NCBI RefSeq assembly: GCF_003945325.1
Contig: NZ_AP019307.1
Span: forward strand, 1,426,001 to 1,490,000
DNA: 64,000 nt
Source: Nocardioides baekrokdamisoli
Lineage (GTDB): Bacteria > Actinomycetota > Actinomycetes > Propionibacteriales > Nocardioidaceae
Reading direction: 5' to 3'
Part shown: piece after piece, positions 42,134 to 51,352 of the stretch
How positions within the stretch are numbered: the first letter of the stretch is position 1
How the letters are laid out: each line of letters opens with the position of its first letter
Position numbers and translations under genes: made by a program
Notes under the pieces: model-generated
The model's input: only the letters and a program-made list of their open reading frames with translations
Told to the model about the DNA's origin: nothing
The model's database searches: none

Positions 42134-43150
42134 TTGACGCTCGCCATCCTGATCACGGTCATCGTGATCGCGCTCGCGTTCGACTACACGAACGGGTTCC
42201 ACGACGCGGCGAATGCGATCGCCACGGCGGTGTCCACGCGTGCATTGACGCCGCGGATCGCGCTGCTGATGGCCGCCGTCATGAACTTCGTCGGGGCTCT
42301 CCTCGGTCAAGCGGTCGCCAAGACCGTGCAGGGCATCCTCGGGCTGACAGCCAATGATGTGCACCACTCGCTGGTGATCGTGCTCGCCGCACTGATCGGC
42401 GCCATCGTCTGGAACGTCATCACCTGGTACTTCGGCCTGCCCTCGTCGTCCTCGCACGCACTGATCGGCGCCCTGGTCGGTGCCGGCATCGCTGCTGGCG
42501 GGTCGCACGCCGTCGTGCACTGGTCGAAGATCACCGACAAGGTCCTGCTCCCGATGGTGCTGTCGCCGGTGGTCGGCTTCCTCCTCGCGTACGCGCTGAT
42601 GATGGCGTTCCTCTGGATCTTCCGGCGGAGCAACCCGCACAAGACCTTCCGCGGCTTCCGGATGGGCCAGTCGCTGTCCGCCGCCGCGCTGGCCCTCGGG
42701 CACGGCCTGCAGGACGCGCAGAAGACGATGGGCGTCATCTTCCTGGCCCTCGGCGTTGCCTACCCGCTGACGTACGGCAAGCAGCACAACCTGCCGCTGT
42801 GGGTCGTCCTGCTGGCGGCGTCAGCGATCTCGCTGGGCACCTACTCGGGTGGATGGCGCGTGATGAAGACCCTGGGCCGCAAGATCATCAAGGTCGATCC
42901 AGCTCGCGGCTTCGCCGCGGAGTCCGTCGGCGCCACCGTGCTCTACGCAACGGCGTACATCTTCCAGGCGCCGATCTCCACGACCCACGTGATCACCTCC
43001 GCGGTCATGGGCGCCGGAGCGACGCAGCGGTTCAACTCGGTCCGCTGGAACGTCGCGCTCAACATCGTCGGCGGCTGGATCCTGACCTTCCCCGCGGCAG
43101 GCCTCGTCGCGGCGGGGATGTACGAGCTGCTGAAGCTCGTCCTGCTCTGA
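42134..43150 (+). CDS. pit: Low-affinity inorganic phosphate transporter (PiT family)
   Basis: A 338-residue membrane protein with about ten helices. The PiT signatures are GFHDAANAIATAVSTRAL near the N-terminus and YIFQAPISTTHVITSAVMGAG in the second half, with SLSAAALALGHGLQDAQKTMG between. It imports phosphate, probably as a metal-phosphate complex with a proton. It starts with TTG directly after the DUF47 stop; AAGGA upstream overlaps that gene's end. It is convergent with pstB across an unusual palindromic element. Confidence 0.94.
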   Translation: MTLAILITVIVIALAFDYTNGFHDAANAIATAVSTRALTPRIALLMAAVMNFVGALLGQAVAKTVQGILGLTANDVHHSLVIVLAALIGAIVWNVITWYFGLPSSSSHALIGALVGAGIAAGGSHAVVHWSKITDKVLLPMVLSPVVGFLLAYALMMAFLWIFRRSNPHKTFRGFRMGQSLSAAALALGHGLQDAQKTMGVIFLALGVAYPLTYGKQHNLPLWVVLLAASAISLGTYSGGWRVMKTLGRKIIKVDPARGFAAESVGATVLYATAYIFQAPISTTHVITSAVMGAGATQRFNSVRWNVALNIVGGWILTFPAAGLVAAGMYELLKLVLL

Positions 43151-43167
43151 ACCAATCCTCAGCAATC

Positions 43168-43292
43168 AATCGCCTTGGGATCGCCGGTCTGGCCGTGCTC
43201 CGGCAAGGCGGGAGCCCGAAGGCGTGCTGGAGCACGTCGAGGGCGACCAACGCAGTCCGGTGCGTGGCCAGGGCGGTGAGGCCGAGGCGATT
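43168..43292. repeat. 125-bp imperfect palindromic element between pit and pstB
   Basis: The outer arms AATCGCCTTGG (43168-43178) and CCGAGGCGATT (43282-43292) pair with one mismatch. Pairing continues inward for about 36 bases per arm, including CTGGCCGTGCTCCGG against a right arm whose complement is CTGGCCACGCACCGG. A central GTGCTCC/GGAGCAC stem is also possible. The element's right end falls in the pstB stop codon. It may be a bidirectional terminator or a dispersed repeat. Confidence 0.65.
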
Positions 43293-44071
43293 TAGCCGAA
43301 GCGGCCGGAGATGTAGTCCTCCGTGGCCTTCTGCTCCGGGTTGGTGAACACCTTCTTGGTCGGGTTGAACTCGACGAGGTGACCCGGCTGACCAGCACCC
43401 TTGAGGTTGAAGAAGCCGGTGTCGTCGGAGACGCGCGCGGCCTGCTGCATGTTGTGGGTGACGATCGCGATCGTGTAGTTCTGCTTGAGCTCGTGGATCA
43501 GGTCCTCGACCGCAGCGGTCGAGATCGGGTCCAGGGCCGAGCAGGGCTCGTCCATGAGGAGTACGTCCGGCTCGACCGCGATCGCGCGAGCGATGCACAG
43601 TCGCTGCTGCTGACCGCCGGAGAGGCCCATACCGGGCTTGCCGAGGCGGTCCTTCACCTCGTTCCAGAGGTTGGCGCCACGTAGCGACTTCTCGACGATG
43701 ACGTCCGCGTCGGCCTTCTTGATCCTCTTGGCGTTGAGCTTGTTGCCGGCCAGCACGTTGTCGTAGATCGACATCGTCGGGAACGGGTTGGGGCGCTGGA
43801 AGACCATGCCGATCCGACGACGCACCTCGACCGGGTCGACGTTCGGCTCGTACAGCGACTGCCCGTCGACCATCACGGTGCCCCGGACGTGCGCCCCGGG
43901 GATGACCTCATGCATGCGGTTGAGCGAGCGCAGGAAGGTCGACTTGCCACAACCGGACGGGCCGATGAACGCCGTGACCGCCTTGGCCCGGATCGTCATG
44001 GTGACGTCCTGCACAGCGTGGAACTTGCCGTAGTAGATGTTGAGGTCTGAAACTTCGATCGCCTTGGCCAT
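43292..44071 (-). CDS. pstB: Phosphate ABC transporter ATP-binding protein
   Basis: A 259-residue ATPase: Walker [11 protein letters not shown]-loop region [19 protein letters not shown] typical of PstB, signature [14 protein letters not shown], Walker [14 protein letters not shown] and the switch His in [15 protein letters not shown]. It powers high-affinity phosphate import with PstC and PstA. ATG at 44069-44071 starts the domain; the longer frame is not needed. It is the last gene of the pstSCAB operon, with five bases between it and pstA. No phoU gene follows. Confidence 0.97.
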   Translation of the reverse strand: MAKAIEVSDLNIYYGKFHAVQDVTMTIRAKAVTAFIGPSGCGKSTFLRSLNRMHEVIPGAHVRGTVMVDGQSLYEPNVDPVEVRRRIGMVFQRPNPFPTMSIYDNVLAGNKLNAKRIKKADADVIVEKSLRGANLWNEVKDRLGKPGMGLSGGQQQRLCIARAIAVEPDVLLMDEPCSALDPISTAAVEDLIHELKQNYTIAIVTHNMQQAARVSDDTGFFNLKGAGQPGHLVEFNPTKKVFTNPEQKATEDYISGRFG

Positions 44072-44076
44072 CTCGG

Positions 44077-45138
44077 TCACCTTCCAGTCTTGGGAGCGAA
44101 GATCTTCCCGATCAATCGGGCGATGAGATTGAGGATCATGACGAGCAGGATCAGCGTCAGCGCGGCCGCCCACATGCGGTCGTCGCTGGGTGCGCTGACG
44201 TTGTTCTTCTGATCAAGGATGAACGTCGGCAGGGTCTGCATGTGGCCGTGGAACGGATCCAGGTTCATCTTCGGCGCCACAGTGCCGAGGACGACCAGGA
44301 TGGGAGCGGTCTCACCGATCACACGCGCCGTGGCGAGGGTGACACCGGTCAGGATGCCGCCGACGGACGTGCGCAGGACGACCTTGGTGATCGTGCGCCA
44401 CTTCGGCACACCCAGTGCGTACGAGGCCTCGCGGAGGTCGTCCGGCACCAACCGCAGCATCTCCTCGGTGGCGCGCACGATGGTCGGCGTCATCAGGATC
44501 GAGAGCGCGACCGAGGCCGCGAACGCGATCGCCATCACCTGACCGAAGATCAGCGTGAACATCGCGACCGCGAACAGACCGGCGACGATCGAGGGGATGC
44601 CGGTCATGACGTCGACCAGGATCGTGACGACCCGGGACAGGCGGCTGCCACGGCCGTACTCGACGAGGTAGATCGCGCACATGATGCCCAGCGGCACCGC
44701 GATGATCGCAGCACCCGCGGTCACGATGAGCGAGCCGACGAGGGCATGCGCGACGCCGCCACCGACGCCTTCGGTGCTGACCTTGCGCATTGTCCTGGTG
44801 AGGAAGTCGAGGTCGAAGACCTTGAGGCCGTCGTGCAGCACGGTCCAGATCAGCCAGCCGAGCGGGATGCAGACGACGGCGAAGGCCAACCAGATGAGCG
44901 CGGTCATCAGACGGTTCTTGGCGGCACGCGAACCCTCCACGAACCGCGACCAGATGTAGAGACTGGCGACGAAGACGACGGCTCCGATCGATGCCGCACC
45001 GACGAGGTTCACGCTGGTCAGCAGCACGAGACCGGCGATCGCGATCGCGCCCACGCCCACCAGGGCCGGGCCGAACTGCGGGAGCCTCGCCGAGGTGAGC
45101 CCGCGCTGAGCGGTCGGGATCGAGGTGAGTTCGGTCAT
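44077..45138 (-). CDS. pstA: Phosphate ABC transporter permease PstA
   Basis: A 353-residue membrane protein. The permease core begins near residue 125 ([20 protein letters not shown]) and includes the EAA loop [19 protein letters not shown] and [14 protein letters not shown], characteristic of PstA. It is about 50 residues longer than many PstA proteins because of two extra N-terminal hydrophobic segments before the first permease helix. The ATG overlaps the pstC stop (ATGA). Confidence 0.96.
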   Translation of the reverse strand: MTELTSIPTAQRGLTSARLPQFGPALVGVGAIAIAGLVLLTSVNLVGAASIGAVVFVASLYIWSRFVEGSRAAKNRLMTALIWLAFAVVCIPLGWLIWTVLHDGLKVFDLDFLTRTMRKVSTEGVGGGVAHALVGSLIVTAGAAIIAVPLGIMCAIYLVEYGRGSRLSRVVTILVDVMTGIPSIVAGLFAVAMFTLIFGQVMAIAFAASVALSILMTPTIVRATEEMLRLVPDDLREASYALGVPKWRTITKVVLRTSVGGILTGVTLATARVIGETAPILVVLGTVAPKMNLDPFHGHMQTLPTFILDQKNNVSAPSDDRMWAAALTLILLVMILNLIARLIGKIFAPKTGR

Positions 45139-46106
45139 CAGCGGGCCGCCTTCTCGCTACGGGCGATGACCCAGCGGGCCACGAAGTTCACCGCGAAGGT
45201 GAGGGCGAAGAGCATGAGGCCTGCGGCGATCAGTACGGCGCGTCCGTCAGCGGTGTCGGTCTCACGGGCGAACGCCGTGGCGATGTACGCCGCGATCGTC
45301 GTCGGATCCGTCTGGCCGAGCAGGTCCCAACTGACCACCGGCGCGGCAGCCTTGTTGACCATGTAGACCGCCATGGTCTCGCCGAGCGCGCGACCCAGAC
45401 CGAGCATGACACCGGCGACGATGCCGGACTTGGCGTGCGGAAGGACCGCGAGCTTGATGACCTCCCAGCGAGTGGCACCGAGCCCGAGGGCGGCCTCCTG
45501 CTGCAGCGTGGGGGTCTGTGCGAACACCTCGCGGCTGATCGCGGTGATGATCGGGAGCACCATGATCGCGAGCACGATCACAGCGGTGAAGGCCACCTGG
45601 CCGCCGTTGGCCGCAAGGCCGGTGATGCCGTTGCCGCCGCCCTTGAAGAACGGGATCCAGCCGAGGTGCTTGGTCAACCACTCGTACCCGGGGAACAGCG
45701 CCTTGGACAGCACGATGCCGCCCCAGAGGCCGTAGACGATCGAGGGGATCGCAGCGAGCAGGTCGATGACGTACGCGACGGGGCCCGCCAGGCGCTTCGG
45801 CGCGTAGTAGGTGATGAAGAGGGCGATCGCGATCGCGAACGGAACCGCGATCAGCAGCGCAAGGGACGCGATCAGGACCGTGCCGAACAACAACGGCAGG
45901 ACGAAGCCCCAGAAGGTCGAGTGGCCTTCGTACAACGTGGCCTTGTCAGCGACGTTGAAGCCGGGGAGGCCCTGGACCAGCAGGAAGACGAAGACCGCAC
46001 CGAGCGCGAGCAGGATGGTGAGGCCGGCCGCCCGAGCAAGCCCGGCGAAGACCTTGTCACCGATCGGTGGACGGCTCCGGCCGGCCGGCACTGACTGAGT
46101 GGACAC
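45138..46106 (-). CDS. pstC: Phosphate ABC transporter permease PstC
   Basis: A 322-residue permease with six main helices. Diagnostic stretches are LPLLFGTVLIASLALLIAVP, IDLLAAIPSIVYGLWGGIVL, the EAA loop EAALGLGATRWEVIKLAVLP and GLGRALGETMAVYMV. GTG at 46104-46106 is chosen because AGGAG lies five bases upstream; the longer frame reads through the stem-loop region. It is separated from pstS by 91 bases containing a strong hairpin and coupled to pstA by ATGA. Confidence 0.96.
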   Translation of the reverse strand: MSTQSVPAGRSRPPIGDKVFAGLARAAGLTILLALGAVFVFLLVQGLPGFNVADKATLYEGHSTFWGFVLPLLFGTVLIASLALLIAVPFAIAIALFITYYAPKRLAGPVAYVIDLLAAIPSIVYGLWGGIVLSKALFPGYEWLTKHLGWIPFFKGGGNGITGLAANGGQVAFTAVIVLAIMVLPIITAISREVFAQTPTLQQEAALGLGATRWEVIKLAVLPHAKSGIVAGVMLGLGRALGETMAVYMVNKAAAPVVSWDLLGQTDPTTIAAYIATAFARETDTADGRAVLIAAGLMLFALTFAVNFVARWVIARSEKAAR

Positions 46107-46142
46107 CAGGGCTCCTGATGAGAATTTGTTGTGCACGAGAGA

Positions 46143-46176
46143 CGTACGGCGGCCTGCCGAAGCAAGCCGCCGTACG
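46143..46176 (-). promoter_or_regulatory. Stem-loop between pstS and pstC
   Basis: CGTACGGCGGC pairs perfectly with GCCGCCGTACG (11 bp) around a 12-base loop, 21 bases after the pstS stop, with no T-tract. A partial terminator or RNA-protecting hairpin here would make the binding protein more abundant than the membrane components, as is common in ABC importer operons. Confidence 0.65.
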
Positions 46177-46197
46177 GACTGTCGAAAGGTTATACGG

Positions 46198-47310
46198 TCA
46201 CTTGATGGTCGCGACGACAGCCGCAACCTGCTTCTGGATCGCGGCCGGGAGCGGAGCCGACTTGGCGGCGTCCGAACCGACCGTCTGACCGTCGGTCGAG
46301 GTGATGTACGTCAGGTACGCCTTGACCGCAGCACCGGTGCCGGAAGCAGCGGCCGGGGAGGTCTTGGAGTAGTCCTGGCACGCGATCACGTACGAGACGA
46401 GGGTGATCGGGTAGGCAGCCTTGTTGGTCGGCGTGCGGTCGACCGAGTAGATGAGTTCGGTCGCCTTGGTCGCGTCCTTCAGCTTCGAGTCGGCGAAGTC
46501 AGCAGCCGCGCCAGCAGCCGACGGAGCGGTGTAACCGCCGCCCACGGCGACCGAGACGATGCCCATGCCAGCGTCCTTCGACGCGTCGATGTAGCCGATC
46601 GCACCCGAGGTGCCGGTCACGGCCTGCTTCATGTCGCTGGTGGCAGCGGCCTTGAGGCCCTTGTCGGCCAGCGCCGTCGGCCAGTCAGAGCTGGCGGCGG
46701 TGGCCCACGCAGCCGGAGCAGCCTTGTACAGGTAGTCCGTGAAGTTGTTGGTCGTGCCCGAGGAGGTCGAACGGTGCGCGACCTGGATCGGCAGGTTCGG
46801 CAGGGTGGCCGACGGGTTGAGGGCCTTGATCGCCGGGGCGTTCCAGTTGACGATCTTGAGCGAGAAGATCTTCGCGATCGTGGCGGCGTCGAGGTTGAGG
46901 CTCGTCACGCCGGGCACGTTGAAGACAACCGCGATCGGGGAGATGTAGACCGGGACCTCGATCGGGGCGATGCCACCACAGTGGGCCGTCGCCTTCGAGA
47001 GCTCGTGGGTGTTGGTGGCCAGGTCTTCCTTCAGCGCCGAGTCCGAGCCGCCGAAGGCGTACTCACCCGAGCTGAACTTGCTCTTGCCGATGCCCGAGGA
47101 CTGGCTGCCGTCGTAGGTCACGGTGCCGCCGTTGAAGGCGTTGGTCCAGGCGCCCTGGGCGTCCTTCTGGGCCGACGAACCACCAGCGGTGAGGTCGGTT
47201 CCCGAACCCGAGCCACCGTTGCCGGAGCTCGAGGAACCACAGGCGGTGAGCGTCGCGGCCATGGCGGCTGCGGCGATACCCGGGACGACGATGCGGAGGG
47301 TCTTGTTCAC
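46198..47310 (-). CDS. pstS: Phosphate-binding lipoprotein PstS
   Basis: A 370-residue periplasmic-type binding protein. A lipoprotein signal peptide ends in the lipobox LTAC followed by a Ser/Gly-rich linker. The mature part has LTAGGSSAQKDAQGAWTNAF and SQSSGIGKSKFSSGEYAFGG, with the phosphate-binding Thr/Ser residues, and AHRSTSSGTTNNFTDYLYK, a PstS signature. GTG at 47308-47310 is supported by AGGAG six bases upstream. It is the first gene of the pst operon and is expected to be induced by phosphate limitation. Confidence 0.96.
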   Translation of the reverse strand: MNKTLRIVVPGIAAAAMAATLTACGSSSSGNGGSGSGTDLTAGGSSAQKDAQGAWTNAFNGGTVTYDGSQSSGIGKSKFSSGEYAFGGSDSALKEDLATNTHELSKATAHCGGIAPIEVPVYISPIAVVFNVPGVTSLNLDAATIAKIFSLKIVNWNAPAIKALNPSATLPNLPIQVAHRSTSSGTTNNFTDYLYKAAPAAWATAASSDWPTALADKGLKAAATSDMKQAVTGTSGAIGYIDASKDAGMGIVSVAVGGGYTAPSAAGAAADFADSKLKDATKATELIYSVDRTPTNKAAYPITLVSYVIACQDYSKTSPAAASGTGAAVKAYLTYITSTDGQTVGSDAAKSAPLPAAIQKQVAAVVATIK

Positions 47311-47403
47311 GTCAAACTCCTGACGAGGCGGACTCCGCCCCATGCATTGAGATCATTTGCTCGGCAACCAAAACACGTGTTGGTAGACGAACGGCTGGCC
47401 GAA

Positions 47404-47484
47404 GGTGAACTGGGGGCAAACTCAGCGTGTCGAATCAGTGGCCCGTAGTCGCACGTAGTGCAGATCACAGGTGAACAAGGTCAA
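47404..47484 (-). promoter_or_regulatory. Candidate pstS promoter region with GTTCACC half-sites
   Basis: On the minus strand the heptamer GTTCACC, the core of actinobacterial PHO/RegX3-type boxes, occurs twice in the same orientation (47404-47410 and 47470-47476), 66 bases apart. A TTGACC (47479-47484) that could be a -35 element sits beside the distal copy. The usual tandem 11-base spacing is absent, so the assignment is weak. Confidence 0.35.
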
Positions 47485-47485
47485 G

Positions 47486-48370
47486 TCAGGCCAGATGTCG
47501 CTCGATCGCGAGGACAGCACCCCGACGCAGATGGACGACGGCCATCTCCCCCTTCGCCAACTTCTGGTCGGCCACCCCGAGGGCGGCGAAGACGTCCGGA
47601 AGGACCGGCCGGTGGCTGCAGATGACGGTCGGACCCTGCCGCTTGGCCTGCCGTACGAGCTTGGTGACCAGCGCGGCGACACCGCCTGGCGCGAAGCCCT
47701 CCTCGCTCAACATGCCGATCGCCTCGAGGGGGTGCCCGGCACGTTCGGCGTATGGCACGACCGTCTCCAGGCACCGCGTACTCGACGAACTGACCACGCG
47801 TGCGGTGCCGTACGCCTCCAACACCGGGGCCACCCGTTCGGCCTGCCGACGTCCGGCCACCAGGAGCGGGCGCAGTTGGTCGTCAGTACGCCAGGCGCCG
47901 CGCGAGCGGGATTCGCCGTGGCGCAGCACGATCACGGTCCGGGTCGCGAGGCGCGTACGCAGTGCCTCGCGGAGCGTCTTGCGGTCGTAGCGATAGGTGA
48001 GCATGCGGGCGGCCTTGTCGATCGGCCACCAGGTGGCTTCATCGATCTCGTCGTTGGGGACGTACGCCTCGGCGCCGGGCGCGTCCGGATCGATCACGAT
48101 GCCGGACCAGTAGTGGACCGTCTTCACCCCGCCCTTGACCGGATAGCGCTGCGACCGCAGCGGGACACTGAGGCGGATCCGGACGCCGGTCTCCTCCTCG
48201 ACCTCGCGGATCGCGCACGCCGTGACGTGCTCACCCCGGTCGACCTTGCCCTTCGGGAACGACCAGTCGTCGTAGGTCGGACGGTGCACGAGCAGCACCT
48301 CACGACCACCGATGCCGTCACGAAGAACGACCGCACCTGCCGCCTCGATCTGGCGAGCCCGGATCACCAT
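47486..48370 (-). CDS. mutT1: NUDIX hydrolase with C-terminal histidine phosphatase domain (MutT1-like)
   Basis: A 294-residue two-domain protein. The Nudix box is complete (GKVDRGEHVTACAIREVEEE and TGV, about residues 41-63). The C-terminal domain has the phosphatase motif LRHGES near residue 149 and a second His in ICSHRP. This is the architecture of mycobacterial MutT1, which hydrolyses 8-oxo-dGTP and diadenosine polyphosphates. Short of the pst promoter it is a separate leftward unit. Its closeness to ppk fits the ppk1-mutT1 pairing known in Mycobacterium. Confidence 0.92.
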   Translation of the reverse strand: MVIRARQIEAAGAVVLRDGIGGREVLLVHRPTYDDWSFPKGKVDRGEHVTACAIREVEEETGVRIRLSVPLRSQRYPVKGGVKTVHYWSGIVIDPDAPGAEAYVPNDEIDEATWWPIDKAARMLTYRYDRKTLREALRTRLATRTVIVLRHGESRSRGAWRTDDQLRPLLVAGRRQAERVAPVLEAYGTARVVSSSSTRCLETVVPYAERAGHPLEAIGMLSEEGFAPGGVAALVTKLVRQAKRQGPTVICSHRPVLPDVFAALGVADQKLAKGEMAVVHLRRGAVLAIERHLA

Positions 48371-48459
48371 GGACGGTAGGTTGCCACAGATCCCGCCTCG
48401 GCGCAGGCCCGCCGACGACCCCCTTTGCGGGGGATCACACGCTCCGGCGGCGAGCCGAC

Positions 48460-48999
48460 TCAGCTGACCTCAGGCGGCGCGATGGTGAGGTCCTCCCCGG
48501 GTGTGAGATTGAGGCCCAGGTAAGCGACGTCGTGCCATGCGTCGTGCTTCCAGCCGATGTTGCGCATGACACCCATCTCGGCGAAGCCGAAGGCGCGGTG
48601 CAGCCGCATACTGGGCTCGTTCGGCAGGGCCACTACGCCGACGAACCGGCGGTAGCCGCGGTCGCGCAGGCGTTCGATGAGGGCGGCGTACAGCGCTCGC
48701 CCTCGACCAGCGCCGCGCCGGTTCATGTCGAGGTACACGCTGCCCTCCGTCGCCCACCGGTACGCCGCTCGCTGCGCGAACTTGCCGCCGTACGCGTAGC
48801 CGACGATCTCGCCGTCCACTTCCATCACCAGCCAGACGTGCTGCTCGTTCGCGGCCGCGATCCGACGAGCCATCTCCTCCACCGAGGGCGGGTCCGTCTC
48901 GAACGTGATCGCGGTCTCACGCACGTACGGCGCATAGATGGCCGCGCACGCGGCTGCGTCATCCGTCGTCGCGGTTCGGATCGTGTAGTCGTTGCTCAT
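48460..48999 (-). CDS. GNAT acetyltransferase (phosphinothricin acetyltransferase-like)
   Basis: A 179-residue GNAT protein. YTIRTATTDDAAACAAIYAPYV and ETAITFETDPPSVEEMARR match the N-terminal part of the PAT/Bar branch; YLDMNRRGAGRGRALYAALIERL is the acetyl-CoA loop with R-x2-G-x-G/A-like residues, and FAEMGVMRNIGWKHDAWHDV is typical of that branch. It may N-acetylate an amino-acid-like toxin or metabolite. ATG at 48997-48999 starts the domain. It stands alone, 89 bases upstream of mutT1 on the same strand. Confidence 0.87.
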   Translation of the reverse strand: MSNDYTIRTATTDDAAACAAIYAPYVRETAITFETDPPSVEEMARRIAAANEQHVWLVMEVDGEIVGYAYGGKFAQRAAYRWATEGSVYLDMNRRGAGRGRALYAALIERLRDRGYRRFVGVVALPNEPSMRLHRAFGFAEMGVMRNIGWKHDAWHDVAYLGLNLTPGEDLTIAPPEVS

Positions 49000-49064
49000 C
49001 GCACTGCCAATCTCGTCGTCGTGAACAAGGGTCGTGGGCAGAGGCGCCCGGGTTCCACGTGATG

Positions 49065-49685
49065 TCATGCGCCGACCGCACCGTGCAGCAGCATGAAGGA
49101 TCCAAGAGCCACCATCACGCCACCCGACAGACGGCTGACGACCCGCGCGGCTCGTGGTCGGCCGGTGAGGGCAGCCTGCGAGCCGGCCGACACCAGCGAG
49201 TAGATGATCGCGCAGTTGACCACGTGGGCTGCCCCGAGCGCGAGGATCTGCACCGACTCCGGCCAGGCAGCCTGCGTGTCAGTGAAGCGGGGTAGCAACC
49301 CGACGAACAACAGCATGGCCTTGGGGTTGAGCGCGCTCACACCGAACCCGGTGAGCCATTGCCGACGCGCCGACCGTGGAGCCTGAACTGTGTGATCCGC
49401 GGCGGCCGTGCTGGCCAGGGCGCGGTATCCGAGCAGGATCAGGTAGCCAGCGCCGACGGCGGTCAGGGCGCTGAGCAGGAAGGGCACCCGGCCGATGATC
49501 GCTGCCAGTCCGGCCGCTGCGACCAACGTGGTCGTCGCATGGCCGGAGAGCAGACCACCGACGCCGGCAATGCCAGCGCGTCGTCCTCGCTGGCCACACG
49601 TGATCGCGTACGCCCAGTCCGGACCAGGGACGACGACCAGCATCAGCGACAGCAGCCAGAAGGCTCCTACGAGCTCGATGTTCAT
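49065..49685 (-). CDS. LysE/RhtB-family amino acid exporter
   Basis: A 206-residue membrane protein with about six helices. VVVPGPDWAYAITCGQRGRRAG at the start and TGFGVSALNPKAMLLFVGLLP in the middle are the LysE signatures. It likely exports an amino acid or homoserine-like compound. It is divergent from an Lrp/AsnC regulator across 82 bases, the usual arrangement in which the regulator controls the exporter. Confidence 0.9.
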   Translation of the reverse strand: MNIELVGAFWLLSLMLVVVPGPDWAYAITCGQRGRRAGIAGVGGLLSGHATTTLVAAAGLAAIIGRVPFLLSALTAVGAGYLILLGYRALASTAAADHTVQAPRSARRQWLTGFGVSALNPKAMLLFVGLLPRFTDTQAAWPESVQILALGAAHVVNCAIIYSLVSAGSQAALTGRPRAARVVSRLSGGVMVALGSFMLLHGAVGA

Positions 49686-49767
49686 GAGGTCGACGCTAAA
49701 ACAGAATCAGCGAAAAGTGTTCCCAACTATTGCTCGCAAACCACTCATCAGTGGCAAACTCTGAGTC

Positions 49768-50223
49768 ATGGACGCCACTGATCGACAGATTCTTGCCGAG
49801 TTGCAGTCCGACGGGCGTCTGACCGTCACCGAACTGGCCGACCGGGTGCAGCTCAGCATCTCGCCGTGCCACCGCCGCGTACGCACGCTTGAGAAGTCCG
49901 GAGCCATCGCCGGATACCGCGCCTACCTCGACGCCGAGGCCCTCGGCCTGGGCTTCGAGGCGCTGGTGTTCGTGACAATGGCGTCCGCCGACCGGGACAC
50001 CGTCGAAGCGTTCGAGCAGGCGGTCGTCGACCTGCCCAACGTGCTGGAAGGCCACCGCCTGTTCGGCGATCCTGACTACCTGCTCCGTGTCATCGCAGCA
50101 GACCTCGGCGCGTTCCAGATGCTCTATGACGAGCGCCTGACCACCCTCCCCGGCGTCCAGCGGCTGAGCTCGACGCTGGTGATGAAGACCATCGCAGCCA
50201 ACCGCCCCCTGCCGCTGCCCTGA
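49768..50223 (+). CDS. Lrp/AsnC-family regulator
   Basis: A 151-residue protein. The N-terminal helix-turn-helix is DATDRQILAELQSDGRLTVTELADRV and SISPCHRRVRTLEKSGAIAG; the C-terminal RAM domain includes LVFVTMASADRDTVEAFEQA and VLEGHRLFGDPDYLLRVIA. It probably senses an amino acid and activates the divergent LysE-type exporter gene. There is no obvious ribosome binding site before its ATG. Confidence 0.93.
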   Translation: MDATDRQILAELQSDGRLTVTELADRVQLSISPCHRRVRTLEKSGAIAGYRAYLDAEALGLGFEALVFVTMASADRDTVEAFEQAVVDLPNVLEGHRLFGDPDYLLRVIAADLGAFQMLYDERLTTLPGVQRLSSTLVMKTIAANRPLPLP

Positions 50224-50374
50224 CCCAGCCCGCAGAACTGGCCAGGCGCAGCCGCACTCGTAGGACGGTGGCTAGGCTCAACGGATCGTCCCGGTCAGCG
50301 CGGATGATCGGATGCAACAGCCCCGACTCAGGTGAGGCATCCAGACCCGCAGTAGTCCGGCGAAAGTAGGTGCC

Positions 50375-51352
50375 ATGTATCGAGGCGGGCGGTCGCCCTA
50401 CATGCAGAGATCGGTCATCGCAGTGGCGGCCATTGCGCTCGTCGGGGCGCTTGCCTGGTGGCTGATCCCGCTGCACGAGCCCAGCCGCTGGCGTACCGCC
50501 ATCGCGGAGGCGCCGGCCGGTGCCGACAGGTATTCGTGGACGGACTGGGCAGCGGTCCGATCGGCCCTGCACCACCCCACGGCGGACGCGATCGAGAACG
50601 CCGCGTACGGCGCGGACCTGCTGGAGACGACCGCACTACGCAACTCATCCACTGATCTGACTCAACTGGGCTTCACGCTGAATTCGATCGACTCCGAACT
50701 GTTCGTGCAGAGCAAGGCCGGCGACGCCGACATCCTCCGACTGAACACCCCGGTCGACCCCTCGACCTGGAAGGGCTGGACGAAGACCGGGGGGTACTGG
50801 ACGGCGCCGAACACCATCGTGAACCAGGTGCTGGCGTACGCGCAGGTGGTCGACGGCGGGCGCATCCTGATCACCTCGAACCTTCCCACCTACCTCACCC
50901 AGGCTGTCGCAGCGCTCGGCCAGTCGAACGCGGTGCCCGACACCGTGTCCGGCTCGCCGCTGTCGGCGTTCACCTACTCCGGCAGTTATGCCTGCTCGGC
51001 CTTGGCGATGGCTCATGCGGGTGCGGATGACCAGGCCTCCGGACAGGACCTTGTGGCTCGTGCGGGGATGCTGAACCCGATCCTGAGCTACACGCTCGCC
51101 CGGAACTCCGCGACCGACGTGTCCGTCTCGATGGGCTTCGACAGCGGCGACCAGGCGCGTACCAATGCGATCACCCGACAGAACCTGGCGGTCGGGCAGG
51201 CGCCCGGCATCGGTGGGAGCTTCACCGACATCTTCAAGCTCAACCGAGCCAGTTGGAGCGGCAAGGTGGCGACCCTGGACCTCACCCCTGTCGCCGGCAA
51301 GCCGCTGATGGGCATGCTGGCGACCAACGCCGTCCTCTTCGCGACCTGCTGA
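50375..51352 (+). CDS. Exported or membrane-anchored protein of unknown function
   Basis: A 325-residue protein. An N-terminal hydrophobic segment (VIAVAAIALVGALAWWLIPL) with preceding Arg residues serves as signal anchor; the rest is predicted extracytoplasmic and beta-rich. SYACSALAMAHAGADDQASG holds one Cys and the last residue is also Cys, so a disulfide closing the domain is plausible. I do not recognise the family. A second ATG nine codons in is possible. Its TGA overlaps the mobA ATG (TGATG-type overlap), so the two products are translationally coupled although no functional link is obvious. Confidence 0.7.
   Translation: MYRGGRSPYMQRSVIAVAAIALVGALAWWLIPLHEPSRWRTAIAEAPAGADRYSWTDWAAVRSALHHPTADAIENAAYGADLLETTALRNSSTDLTQLGFTLNSIDSELFVQSKAGDADILRLNTPVDPSTWKGWTKTGGYWTAPNTIVNQVLAYAQVVDGGRILITSNLPTYLTQAVAALGQSNAVPDTVSGSPLSAFTYSGSYACSALAMAHAGADDQASGQDLVARAGMLNPILSYTLARNSATDVSVSMGFDSGDQARTNAITRQNLAVGQAPGIGGSFTDIFKLNRASWSGKVATLDLTPVAGKPLMGMLATNAVLFATC

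Noticed and set aside
43151..43291. A short gene between pit and pstB.
   Set aside because: Frames are open only briefly, none has a ribosome binding site, and the sequence is better explained as a palindromic element.
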